A stretch of 64,000 nt of DNA from Candidatus Bathyarchaeota archaeon (GTDB lineage Archaea; Thermoproteota; Bathyarchaeia; Bathyarchaeales; Bathycorpusculaceae), in contig JALHSQ010000134.1 of the NCBI GenBank assembly GCA_022865885.1, positions 79,211-143,210 on the forward strand. Reading direction: 5' to 3'. Every line of letters begins with the position of its first letter. The stretch's first letter is position 1. The translations under genes and the position numbers were made by a program. Shown in pieces: positions 25,081 to 33,080 of the stretch. A model generated the notes under the pieces. The model was not told where the DNA came from and made no database searches. It was given only the letters and a program-made list of their open reading frames with translations.

Positions 25081-26070
25081 ATGGTACAGGTATTTGTTGT
25101 CGCTGAGCACAGGCGAGGACAGATTCGTGAAATAACCTTCGAGATGCTCACAAAAGGTAGGGAAATAGCCGAGAAAGCTAACGCCGAATTGACCGCTGTC
25201 CTGCTAGGAAAGAGCGTGAGACAATACGCCCAAACCATATCAGAATACGCAAAAAAAGTGTTACTTGTCGAAGATCCAAAACTGGAGAATTTCAACTCCG
25301 AAACCTACAGAAAAGTCTTGGCCAACCTGATCCAGCAGCACAAGCCTGTCCTGACTTTCATAGGACACACTTCTTACGGGATCGACCTAGCCCCAAGATT
25401 GGCTGTCGCATCAAACCTCCCACTTGCAACAGACATCATCGACCTAGCATTCGAAAACAACGCTCTAATGGTAACTAGGCAAATGTACGGCGGCAAAGTA
25501 AACGTCAAAACATCAGTCCGCAAATCTGAAAACTACATTGTCACCGTCCGCCAAGCAGCCTTCGCAGCGAAAAAGCCGGAACCTCCAATGGCAGGACAAA
25601 TCATTGAGACCCCATCCCAGCTGACTGAAGAGACACCTGAAAAACGTTTCATAGACTACGTGCTGCCGCCACCAGGCGGAGTGGACATCACTGCAGCGGA
25701 AAAGCTAGTCGGCGTAGGGCGAGGCATCAAAGACGTAGCCAACCTTCCTCAAGTTGAGGAACTGGCAAAAACCATCGGAGGGGTCGTCTCATGTTCCCGA
25801 CCGATAGTGGACAAAGGTTGGCTTCCAAGCGACCGCCAAGTCGGCACGTCAGGCAAAACCGTGAAACCCAAGCTGTACTTAGCAGTAGGCATAAGTGGGG
25901 CATTTCAGCACGTCTTGGGCATGAAAAGCTCAGACTTGATTGTGGCAATAAACAAGGATCCTAAAGCTCCGATCTTCAGCTTCGCAGACTACGGGATAGT
26001 AGAGGACCTGTTCAAGATAGTGCCGCCCCTTACAAACAAGATTAAAGAATATAAAACACAAAAAGTCTAG
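25081..26070 (+). CDS. etfA: Electron transfer flavoprotein alpha subunit
   Basis: 329 residues. EtfA carries the FAD that shuttles electrons. The N-terminal domain starts VQVFVVAEHRRGQI. The C-terminal FAD domain has VGVGRGIKD, ISGAFQHVLGMKSSDLIVAINKDPKAPIF (read in parts) and FADYGIVEDLFKIVPPL, all strong family marks. ATG 25081 follows the etfB stop by one base, with a G-rich site upstream. The upstream in-frame extension to 25045 lies inside etfB and is not used. No ETF-quinone oxidoreductase gene is nearby, so the acceptor may be ferredoxin/Hdr-linked. Confidence 0.93.
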   Translation: MVQVFVVAEHRRGQIREITFEMLTKGREIAEKANAELTAVLLGKSVRQYAQTISEYAKKVLLVEDPKLENFNSETYRKVLANLIQQHKPVLTFIGHTSYGIDLAPRLAVASNLPLATDIIDLAFENNALMVTRQMYGGKVNVKTSVRKSENYIVTVRQAAFAAKKPEPPMAGQIIETPSQLTEETPEKRFIDYVLPPPGGVDITAAEKLVGVGRGIKDVANLPQVEELAKTIGGVVSCSRPIVDKGWLPSDRQVGTSGKTVKPKLYLAVGISGAFQHVLGMKSSDLIVAINKDPKAPIFSFADYGIVEDLFKIVPPLTNKIKEYKTQKV

Positions 26071-26095
26071 TCTACAAAAGAGAGGAATCGCAAAA

Positions 26096-27244
26096 ATGGA
26101 TTTCAAACTAAATGACGAGCAACTTGCAATAAAGAAGGCAGTGCGCGAATTCGCCGAGAAAGAGTTTACACCAGAACTGGCCTTGGGATATGATCAAAAA
26201 GAGGATTTCCCTCACACTTTGTACAAGAAGGCTGCCCAACTGGGATTCACCAGCATGCGTATACCGCAAGAATACGATGGGCAAGGCTATGGAGTGTTTG
26301 AAGATTCCATAGTTGTCGAGGAAATGTGCCGAGTTGACCCGGGGATAGGCGTCGCAATATCGCTTGGCATCCTGATGATTCCAGACGTCTTGCTAAAGCA
26401 CGGCACGGAAGAACAAAAAAAGAAGTACATTCCACCACTCGCTAGAGGCGAGAAACTGGCAGCTGCTGCGTTCACTGAACCCGAACATGGTAGCGATATT
26501 ACCAGAATGGATTCGACAGCTGTCAAATGCGGAAGCGAATGGCTGATCAACGGTGCAAAAGAGTTCATAACCAATGCTACGACAGCAGATACCCTCATAC
26601 TGCTTTGCCAAACAGACCCCAACTCCCAACCATCACACAGAGGACAAAGCCTCTTCATTGCAGAAAAAGGCATGCAAGGATTGGACGCGACAAAGCTTCA
26701 CGGCAAAATGGGCATAAGACCATGCGTTACAGGATCTCTTTCAATGTGCGACCTAAAGGTTCCAGAAACCAATGCCATAGGCGAGCTTGGCAAAGGCTTC
26801 TACTACACACTTGAGCTATTCAACGGAACAAGAATCACCGTGGCCGCACAAGCACTCGGCATAGCACAAGGCGCTTTCGAAAAGGCATTGAACTATGCAA
26901 AGACAAGGAAACAGTTCGGGCAACCGATAATAAGCTTCCAAGGCGTCGGCTTCAAATTGGCGGAGATGGCGATCAAGATCGAATCAGCCCGGCTCATGAC
27001 ATACAAGGCAGCATGGCTCTACGACAAGGACAAACCCGACTTGATAGCAACATCAATGGCTAAAGCATACGCAAGTCGTGTCGCAATGGAAGTCACGGAC
27101 GACGCAATACAGATTTTCGGAGGATACGGCTACCTAGCTGACTACCACGTAGAACGCTATCATCGATGTGCAAAGATAACAGAGATCTATGAAGGAACAA
27201 GCGAAATCCAAAAGATGACCATCTGCAACTTCCTGATGAAGTAG
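26096..27244 (+). CDS. Acyl-CoA dehydrogenase (first copy)
   Basis: 382 residues, the standard length. FAD-dependent alpha,beta-oxidation of acyl-CoA to enoyl-CoA, passing electrons to ETF. Visible features: AAAAFTEPEHGSDI (flavin/substrate loop), FITNATTADTLI, GKMGIRPCVTGSLS, RKQFGQPIISFQGV, and the C-terminal YEGTSEIQKM with the glutamate often used as catalytic base. It has its own GAGAGGAA ribosome site 25 bases after etfA. It is paralogous to the copy at 28537; the two may differ in chain length. Confidence 0.92.
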   Translation: MDFKLNDEQLAIKKAVREFAEKEFTPELALGYDQKEDFPHTLYKKAAQLGFTSMRIPQEYDGQGYGVFEDSIVVEEMCRVDPGIGVAISLGILMIPDVLLKHGTEEQKKKYIPPLARGEKLAAAAFTEPEHGSDITRMDSTAVKCGSEWLINGAKEFITNATTADTLILLCQTDPNSQPSHRGQSLFIAEKGMQGLDATKLHGKMGIRPCVTGSLSMCDLKVPETNAIGELGKGFYYTLELFNGTRITVAAQALGIAQGAFEKALNYAKTRKQFGQPIISFQGVGFKLAEMAIKIESARLMTYKAAWLYDKDKPDLIATSMAKAYASRVAMEVTDDAIQIFGGYGYLADYHVERYHRCAKITEIYEGTSEIQKMTICNFLMK

Positions 27245-27349
27245 CCCTAACACCCCACATTTTCTGCTTCATCATCAACACTGATTTCCAGTTCAAAAGT
27301 CTTATTACCTTTTTTCATTCACCAATAAGTCATGAATGAGGAATGAGAC

Positions 27350-28540
27350 TTGTCAACTGAGAAGACCATGAAAGTAGCGATTATCGGCTCAGGATCAATG
27401 GGACACGGCATTGCAGAACTTCTTGCAATCGCCAAACATGAGGTAACGATGGTTGACATAAACGAAGAGCTCCTCCAAAAAGCAGTTGAGAAGATAAAAC
27501 GGAGTCTCGATAAGTTCGTCGAAAAGAGGAGAATCAGAAAAGAGGATGCAGAATCGGCACTAGCACGAATCCACACGACGACAAGCTACGAACAAGCTGG
27601 CAAAGATATCGACTTAGCAATTGAAGCCGTGCCGGAAATCATGGATCTGAAGAAGAAGGTGTTTGCGTCTCTCGATTCTGTGGCCCCGTCTAATGCGATA
27701 CTTGCGTCCAACACTTCCACGTTGAGCATAACTGAGATGGGTAAGGCCACAAAACGGCCCGACAAGGTTGCTGGAATGCACTTCTTTAACCCGCCTCACA
27801 CTATGGCACTCGTCGAAGTGATAAGAGGAGACAGCACAAACCAAGAAACGATCAATGAACTAGCAGAGTTGACAAAGAAACTTGGGAAGACACCGATAAT
27901 CGTGAGAAAAGATGTACGAGGGTTCATAGTGAACCGAATCCTTGGAAGCGTATTCAACGAAGCCTTCTGGGCATACCAGCGAAAAGAAGGAACAAAAGAA
28001 AGCATAGACTCCTCAATCAAGTACACGGGAGGGTTTCCAATGGGCTGGTTTGAACTAGCTGACTTTGTCGGCCTCGACATAGCCTACGAAGTTGGAAAAA
28101 TACTGTACGAGGCTTACGGCGAAAGGTTCAAGCCTTGCTCTGAAGTGATTGACCCGCTCATACGGGAACGCAAGCTTGGGCAGAAAACAGGTGTCGGGTT
28201 CTACGATTGGACCAAAGGAAGACCGCGCATTCCCTTTAACTTGCTAGATGAGTACGATGTAGACAGATCTTGGTCAGTGGCTGCGAACGAGGCAGCATGG
28301 TTGATTTATGATGACGCTGCGGACCCAGTGGATATTGACACAGGGATGAAACTCGGTACATACTGGCCTTCTGGCCCATGCGAATATGCAGACCGAACAG
28401 GACTGAATGTTGTATTAAGCAAGCTGAAAGAACTGCATGCGAAATACAATATGGAAATGTACAAGCCCTGTCCACTCATAGAAGAGTATGTAAGCAAAGG
28501 CTGGATAGGAAAGAAAGCCGGAAGAGGGTTTTACCAATGA
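27350..28540 (+). CDS. 3-hydroxyacyl-CoA dehydrogenase
   Basis: 396 residues. NAD-dependent oxidation of 3-hydroxyacyl-CoA to 3-ketoacyl-CoA. The Rossmann motif IIGSGSMGHGIAELLA starts the protein, ASNTSTLSITEM and GMHFFNPPHTMALVEVI are family blocks, and FIVNRILGSVFNEAF is the C-terminal domain entry. The extra 100 residues at the end repeat the C-terminal helical unit (GWIGKKAGRGFY echoes LGQKTGVGFYDW), as in archaeal forms. The TTG start has GAGG nine bases before; ATG at 27368 is possible. Its stop overlaps the next ATG by four bases. Confidence 0.92.
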   Translation: MSTEKTMKVAIIGSGSMGHGIAELLAIAKHEVTMVDINEELLQKAVEKIKRSLDKFVEKRRIRKEDAESALARIHTTTSYEQAGKDIDLAIEAVPEIMDLKKKVFASLDSVAPSNAILASNTSTLSITEMGKATKRPDKVAGMHFFNPPHTMALVEVIRGDSTNQETINELAELTKKLGKTPIIVRKDVRGFIVNRILGSVFNEAFWAYQRKEGTKESIDSSIKYTGGFPMGWFELADFVGLDIAYEVGKILYEAYGERFKPCSEVIDPLIRERKLGQKTGVGFYDWTKGRPRIPFNLLDEYDVDRSWSVAANEAAWLIYDDAADPVDIDTGMKLGTYWPSGPCEYADRTGLNVVLSKLKELHAKYNMEMYKPCPLIEEYVSKGWIGKKAGRGFYQ

Positions 28541-29691
28541 AATTCGAACTAACTGAAGAGCAATCAGCCATCAAGAACGCCGTCAGAGACTTCTGCGCCA
28601 AAGAGTTCAAACCCGAACTGGCTCTGGAGCTTGACAGAAAAGAAGAATTCCCCCTAGAGCTTTACAAGCAAGCCGCGAAGCTGGGCTTCACCAGCATGGC
28701 TTTCCCACAGGAATTCGGCGGACAAGGTAGCGGTCTACTAGAAACCTGCTTGGTTATTGAGGAAATGTGCCGGGCTGACTCATCTCTCGGTGTAGCAGTT
28801 TCAAGCGGCAACTTTGGCAGCGAATTCATAACCACCCTTGGCTCCAAGGAACAGAAAGAAAAGTACGTTCCACGAATATGCAGAGGAGACTACATTTCGG
28901 CAGCATGTTTCACCGAGCCAAATGTGAGCGGAAGCGACATAAACCGCATGGAGACAACGGCCACAAAATACGGCAACGAGTGGTGGATAAACGGCACAAA
29001 AACTTTCATTACCAACGCGACTACCGCTGACTTCATGGTTGTGCTCACGCAAACGGACACGAAGATAAGACCAACGCACAGGGGAGAAACGCTCTTCGTC
29101 GTCGAGAAGGGCGTCCAAGGTCTAGAAACGTCAAAGCTTCATGACAAGATGGGAATTCGTTGCTCGGTAACCGGCGAGGTCAGGTTTGACAACGTAAAAG
29201 TGACAGACTGGAACGTCATTGGCGAGTTGAACAAAGGTTTTTACTACTCAATGGAATTCTTTGACAAGACACGGGTAGGCGTGGCAGCCCAAGCCATTGG
29301 CATGGCTCAAGGCGCTTGGGAAATCGCGTTCAAATATGCCAAGCAGCGTGAAGCTTTTGGTCAGCTTTTGCTTCAACATGAGTTAATAGGTGTCGGTTTG
29401 GCCGAAGCTATGACTAAAATCGAAGCTGCAAGATGGCTAATGTACAGGGCAGCTTGGCTCGTTGATGCAGGCAAGCTGGATCCAATGATCACTGCTATGG
29501 CCAAACATTACGCGGCTAGAGTAGCCATGGAGGTCACAGACTTCTCAATTCAAGTCTTGGGCGGCTACGGCTATCTTGGGGATTACCGCGTTGAAAGATA
29601 CCACAGAGACGCGAAGATAACAGAGATCTACGAAGGAACATCTGAGATTCAAAAGCTTACCGTGTTGAAGTACTTGTTGCGGAAATTCTAA
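28537..29691 (+). CDS. Acyl-CoA dehydrogenase (second copy)
   Basis: 384 residues, closely similar along its length to the copy at 26096 (KNAVRDFCAKEFKPELALE versus KKAVREFAEKEFTPELALG). It has SAACFTEPNVSGSDI, FITNATTADFMVVL, GEVRFDNVKV, and the C-terminal YEGTSEIQKL with the catalytic glutamate. ATGA overlap with the 3-hydroxyacyl-CoA dehydrogenase stop shows translational coupling and sets the start; the upstream open frame to 28378 lies inside that gene. Probably a different chain-length or branched-chain substrate from copy one. Confidence 0.92.
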   Translation: MKFELTEEQSAIKNAVRDFCAKEFKPELALELDRKEEFPLELYKQAAKLGFTSMAFPQEFGGQGSGLLETCLVIEEMCRADSSLGVAVSSGNFGSEFITTLGSKEQKEKYVPRICRGDYISAACFTEPNVSGSDINRMETTATKYGNEWWINGTKTFITNATTADFMVVLTQTDTKIRPTHRGETLFVVEKGVQGLETSKLHDKMGIRCSVTGEVRFDNVKVTDWNVIGELNKGFYYSMEFFDKTRVGVAAQAIGMAQGAWEIAFKYAKQREAFGQLLLQHELIGVGLAEAMTKIEAARWLMYRAAWLVDAGKLDPMITAMAKHYAARVAMEVTDFSIQVLGGYGYLGDYRVERYHRDAKITEIYEGTSEIQKLTVLKYLLRKF

Positions 29692-29734
29692 AATACGCGT
29701 TAGCTTGAGTTAGACTCTATGGAAGGGATGCGTA

Positions 29735-30523
29735 TTGAGTAAGGCATACGAAAACGTAAAGGTGGAACGCGAACAAAACGTGCTATGGATAATACTGAAC
29801 AGGGCGCACCGACTGAACAGCTTCAACGATGTTTTCCTGGAAGAACTCGCAGACGTGTTGGATACTGCAGAAAAGGATGCGAGCGTTAGATGCGTGGTGA
29901 TAATCGGCGATGGCGACCGAGCCTTCAGTGCTGGCGCAGATGTAACGATGTTTCCAAAAGCAACGCCTGTCAAAGCTGAAGAGTTTTCAAGACTTGGCCA
30001 GAGAGTCTTCGGCAAAGTTGAAGAAATGTCCAAACCTGTAATAGCCGCGATCAACGGCTTCGCATTGGGCGGTGGTTTGGAGCTGGCTTTGGCATGTGAC
30101 TTCAGAATAGCCGCAGAGCACGCCGAGCTGGGCAGCCCAGAAATAGTTTTAGGCTTGATTCCAGGTTGGGGCGGCACTCAAAGACTTGTACGCGTCGTAG
30201 GCTTGGCGAGAGCCAAAGAGATCGTGATGCTTGGCAACAGAATCAAAGCTGAAGAGGCTTTCAGAATAGGCCTAGTCAACAAGGTAGTGCATTTCGAGAA
30301 ACTCCGAGACGAAGTGCGCATGTGGGCTCAGAAGCTGGCTGACGGTCCACCTGTAGCCATGAAATATGCCAAGAATGCACTGAACTTTGGTTCACAGGTG
30401 CCCTTGGACGCTGGGCTCAGACTTGAGTCAAGCTTGATGGGCTTGGCTTTCTCGACCGAGGATCTCAAGGAAGGCGTTGAAGCCTTCATGTCACACAGAA
30501 AAGCAGAGTTCAAAGGCAAATGA
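29735..30523 (+). CDS. Enoyl-CoA hydratase
   Basis: 262 residues of the crotonase family. Oxyanion-hole segments are GDGDRAFSAGADV and NGFALGGGLELA. Both catalytic glutamates are present, one in GGGLEL and one in LGSPEIVLG, the pair needed for water addition to enoyl-CoA. That makes hydratase more likely than isomerase or dehalogenase functions of the same fold. The TTG start follows a strong GGAAGGGAT site; the nearby ATG at 29729 runs into a stop at once. It completes the hydration step of the pathway. Confidence 0.92.
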   Translation: MSKAYENVKVEREQNVLWIILNRAHRLNSFNDVFLEELADVLDTAEKDASVRCVVIIGDGDRAFSAGADVTMFPKATPVKAEEFSRLGQRVFGKVEEMSKPVIAAINGFALGGGLELALACDFRIAAEHAELGSPEIVLGLIPGWGGTQRLVRVVGLARAKEIVMLGNRIKAEEAFRIGLVNKVVHFEKLRDEVRMWAQKLADGPPVAMKYAKNALNFGSQVPLDAGLRLESSLMGLAFSTEDLKEGVEAFMSHRKAEFKGK

Positions 30524-30542
30524 GCGTAAATCCTCCATTTTT

Positions 30543-30549
30543 CTTTATA
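30543..30549 (+). promoter_or_regulatory. TATA box for the thiolase/DUF35 pair
   Basis: CTTTATA (context TTCTTTATATTC) predicts a start near 30572, with the thiolase GTG at 30591 or 30582. It suggests this pair can be expressed apart from the upstream dehydrogenases. Confidence 0.4.
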
Positions 30550-30590
30550 TTCAGCGCTTTTCCAGATACAATTATCTAGAAGTGTTTGAC

Positions 30591-31763
30591 GTGAAAAAAG
30601 TAGCAGTAATAGGCGTCGGAAACACCAAATTTGGCGTTAGAAACGAGGTCAACATTTCAGAAATGGCTTTTGAAGCAACCAAACCATCCCTTGAAGACGC
30701 AGGCATAGCTGCGAAAGAAGTTGAGTTTATGGCTCTAGGCTCTGTCGGAGCCGGAGCATGGTATGAAGAAATGCTTCCAGCAGTCGTCGTTGCCGAATAT
30801 TGCGGCTTGACAAGAGCAGGGTTAGTCCGTTGTGAGGCGGCATGTGCAAGTGGAAGTGCAGCATTCCACGCTGCGTACTCAGCGATTGCCAGTGGACAGA
30901 TTGACGTGGCGATGGCTGTAGGTGTCGAAAAGATGAAGGAAATAGACACACCGACGGCCATGGAATGGATTGGAAGGGCCGGATACTACTTCTGGGAGTT
31001 CCACAATTTCGGTTTAACCTTTCCTGCGTACTACGCGATACATGCGAACGCGTACATGGCGAAGTATGGAGCTACTGAGGAGGATTTGGCGCTGGTCGCC
31101 GTTAAGAATCACAAGTATGCGGCGATGAATCCTGTTGCTCATCTTAAGAATAGAATCAGCGTTGATGACGTGCTCTCTTCTATGGTTATTGCGTCACCGC
31201 TTAAGCTGTATGATTGTTGCCCGATGACTGATGGCGCAGCTTCCATCATTCTTGCCTCGGAGGAAAAAGTGAAGGAGCTACATGTGGATACACCTGTTTG
31301 GGTTGCCGGAATAGGCATTTCCTCAGGAACAGCAAACCTGAGCAAGAGGCCTGACTACGTGAGCCTAGAGGCAAGCGCATTGGCCGCGAAGAGAGCATAC
31401 AAAGCCGCAGGAATAACGCCAAACCACGTTGAAGTGGCTGAAGTGCATGACTGTTTCACAATTGCTGAGCTAATGGCTTACGAGGACCTAGGCTTCTGCG
31501 GAAGAGGAGAAGGGACTAAGCTTCTCCGTGAAGGTCAAACGGAAATCGGTGGAAGAATCCCTGTGAACATGGATGGTGGACTGAAGGCGAAAGGTCACCC
31601 TATAGGCGCGACGGGTTGTTCGATGATTTACGAGTTGACGAAGCAGCTTCGAGGAGAGGCTGTTGAAAGATCCAGACAAGTTCCATTGAAGAACTACATT
31701 GGACTCGCCCACAATGTTGGCGGAACAGGCCATTACTGCTACGTGACGATTCTGAGGAGATGA
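30591..31763 (+). CDS. Archaeal thiolase (acetoacetyl-CoA thiolase type)
   Basis: 390 residues. Active-site cysteine in EAACASGSAAFH, the substrate histidine block in KGHPIGATGCSM, and the end block NVGGTGHYCYVTIL. Thiolases cleave 3-ketoacyl-CoA to acetyl-CoA or run in the reverse direction to acetoacetyl-CoA. Archaeal thiolases of this type form a complex with a DUF35 OB-fold protein and HMG-CoA synthase for the mevalonate pathway; the DUF35 gene is next (ATGA overlap) but no HMG-CoA synthase is here. Position behind enoyl-CoA hydratase favours a beta-oxidation role. GTG start chosen by family N-terminus KKVAVIGVG. Confidence 0.9.
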   Translation: MKKVAVIGVGNTKFGVRNEVNISEMAFEATKPSLEDAGIAAKEVEFMALGSVGAGAWYEEMLPAVVVAEYCGLTRAGLVRCEAACASGSAAFHAAYSAIASGQIDVAMAVGVEKMKEIDTPTAMEWIGRAGYYFWEFHNFGLTFPAYYAIHANAYMAKYGATEEDLALVAVKNHKYAAMNPVAHLKNRISVDDVLSSMVIASPLKLYDCCPMTDGAASIILASEEKVKELHVDTPVWVAGIGISSGTANLSKRPDYVSLEASALAAKRAYKAAGITPNHVEVAEVHDCFTIAELMAYEDLGFCGRGEGTKLLREGQTEIGGRIPVNMDGGLKAKGHPIGATGCSMIYELTKQLRGEAVERSRQVPLKNYIGLAHNVGGTGHYCYVTILRR

Positions 31764-32197
31764 ACAGTATGTCTTCTATGCCTACTATAAGATCTAGAAA
31801 GATCGCAGTAGTTCAGGACATCCCAATTGGAAGAACTCTGAAGTTCTGGGAAGGCTTGAAAGAAGGAAAGGTCTACGCAACTAAATGCAAGAGATGTGAG
31901 CGAATATATTTCCCGCCGGCAGCTGACTGCCCAGAATGCTTGGCTTCCGACATGGATTGGGTGCCACTGAACGACGAAGCAGAGATTGAAGCATTCACTT
32001 ATGTGGTGATTAGGCCGACATCGTTCCAACAATGTAAGCCCTACACAGTGGCAATTGGAAGATTGAAGGAAGGCGTAAGAGTGCTCGCTTGGCTTACCGG
32101 ATTCAAGTTGTCAGAAGTTAAAGTAGGTTTGAAAGTCAAATTGGCTGCGAAGACTCTGGAAGATGGACAATTGACATACGAGTTCATTCGACCTTAG
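31760..32197 (+). CDS. DUF35 Zn-ribbon/OB-fold protein, thiolase partner
   Basis: 145 residues. A rubredoxin-like zinc ribbon with CKRC (about 43-46) and CPEC (about 57-60) is followed by an OB fold (IEAFTYVVIRP, VAIGRLKEGVRVLAWLTG). DUF35 proteins bridge thiolase and HMG-CoA synthase and channel CoA intermediates in archaea. The ATGA overlap with the thiolase stop indicates stoichiometric expression. A Met-rich start offers ATG 31760 or ATG codons three and six residues later; the first is kept for the overlap. Confidence 0.88.
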   Translation: MNSMSSMPTIRSRKIAVVQDIPIGRTLKFWEGLKEGKVYATKCKRCERIYFPPAADCPECLASDMDWVPLNDEAEIEAFTYVVIRPTSFQQCKPYTVAIGRLKEGVRVLAWLTGFKLSEVKVGLKVKLAAKTLEDGQLTYEFIRP

Positions 32198-32211
32198 CTT
32201 CAGGGCAAGAT

Positions 32212-33015
32212 CTAGACCCATTTCCTTATCCATTCGATCGTTTTCGTGATCAGCTCTTCTTCTTTTCCCCTGTAGATGTGATCTGCCGAATCTATTACGA
32301 GTAAGCTTTTTGGTTCGTGGGCTGCTGCGTAGATCTCTTGCGCTTCGTCTATGCCTACAATCTTGTCCGAGCCTCCTATCACAACCAGCAAAGGGACATT
32401 TCTCAATTTTGACACCCCTTCGCTTTCACGCAGCTTCATAAGTTTGCTTCTCACATCTTTAGGTCGCAAGCTCACTCCGTATACTTCAAGCTTAAACAGT
32501 CTCGACACGGGAAGAAACCTGTCAAGATAAGAAAAGACATAAAACGCGTAAAGACCCAGCCTGCCTCGTGTACGTCTAATGAATTTCCTAACATTATAAT
32601 CATGGTTCTTAGGCGTGGACCACAAGACTAAACCTTTGACTCTTGGTTCGCCTTGGGCAGCGTAGATCGAAACTGCGCCGCCGAGACTGTGGCCAACAAT
32701 GAAAACTTGGTCGTAAACGGCTTCAGATCTTGACTTGACATAGTCTAGTATGCATCTAACATCTTCACGTTCACCAAGACCGTAGTCAAACTCCCCTGTG
32801 CTCTTTCCCACTCCTTGAAAGTCGAACAAGATGAAGACAAATCCGTTTTGACACGCTCTTTCAGCCAGTCGAGTGTAAATCCTTAGACCACCAGAACCCT
32901 TAGCGTTCAACCCATGGCATATGACCAACACGGGCGCAGGAATACAATCTGGAATACGTAATTCGCAATAAAGTTTCAAGTCCCTGCATTGAACCCATTT
33001 CTTCTCAGTTTTCAC
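32212..33015 (-). CDS. Alpha/beta hydrolase (serine aminopeptidase S33-like lipase/esterase family)
   Basis: 267 residues. It has the oxyanion block VICHGLNAKGSGG, nucleophile GHSLGG (S in the middle), catalytic Asp likely in VIGGSDKIVG, and catalytic His in SADHIYRG. This matches the S33/Hydrolase_4 group (monoacylglycerol lipase-like, acyl esterases). Cytosolic: no signal peptide. It lies convergent to the beta-oxidation cluster and next to an acyl-CoA ligase, which fits release of fatty acids for oxidation, but the substrate is not shown. Confidence 0.85.
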   Translation of the reverse strand: MKTEKKWVQCRDLKLYCELRIPDCIPAPVLVICHGLNAKGSGGLRIYTRLAERACQNGFVFILFDFQGVGKSTGEFDYGLGEREDVRCILDYVKSRSEAVYDQVFIVGHSLGGAVSIYAAQGEPRVKGLVLWSTPKNHDYNVRKFIRRTRGRLGLYAFYVFSYLDRFLPVSRLFKLEVYGVSLRPKDVRSKLMKLRESEGVSKLRNVPLLVVIGGSDKIVGIDEAQEIYAAAHEPKSLLVIDSADHIYRGKEEELITKTIEWIRKWV

Positions 33016-33080
33016 GACTGATCTACCCGTAGAAAGTATTATTACTTCTCACCTTGGATATCTAAAAAAGGGTTTGGTTT

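Noticed and set aside
30477..30590. Longer thiolase frame from 30477
   Set aside because: It overlaps the enoyl-CoA hydratase gene, contains the promoter of the thiolase and has no homology.
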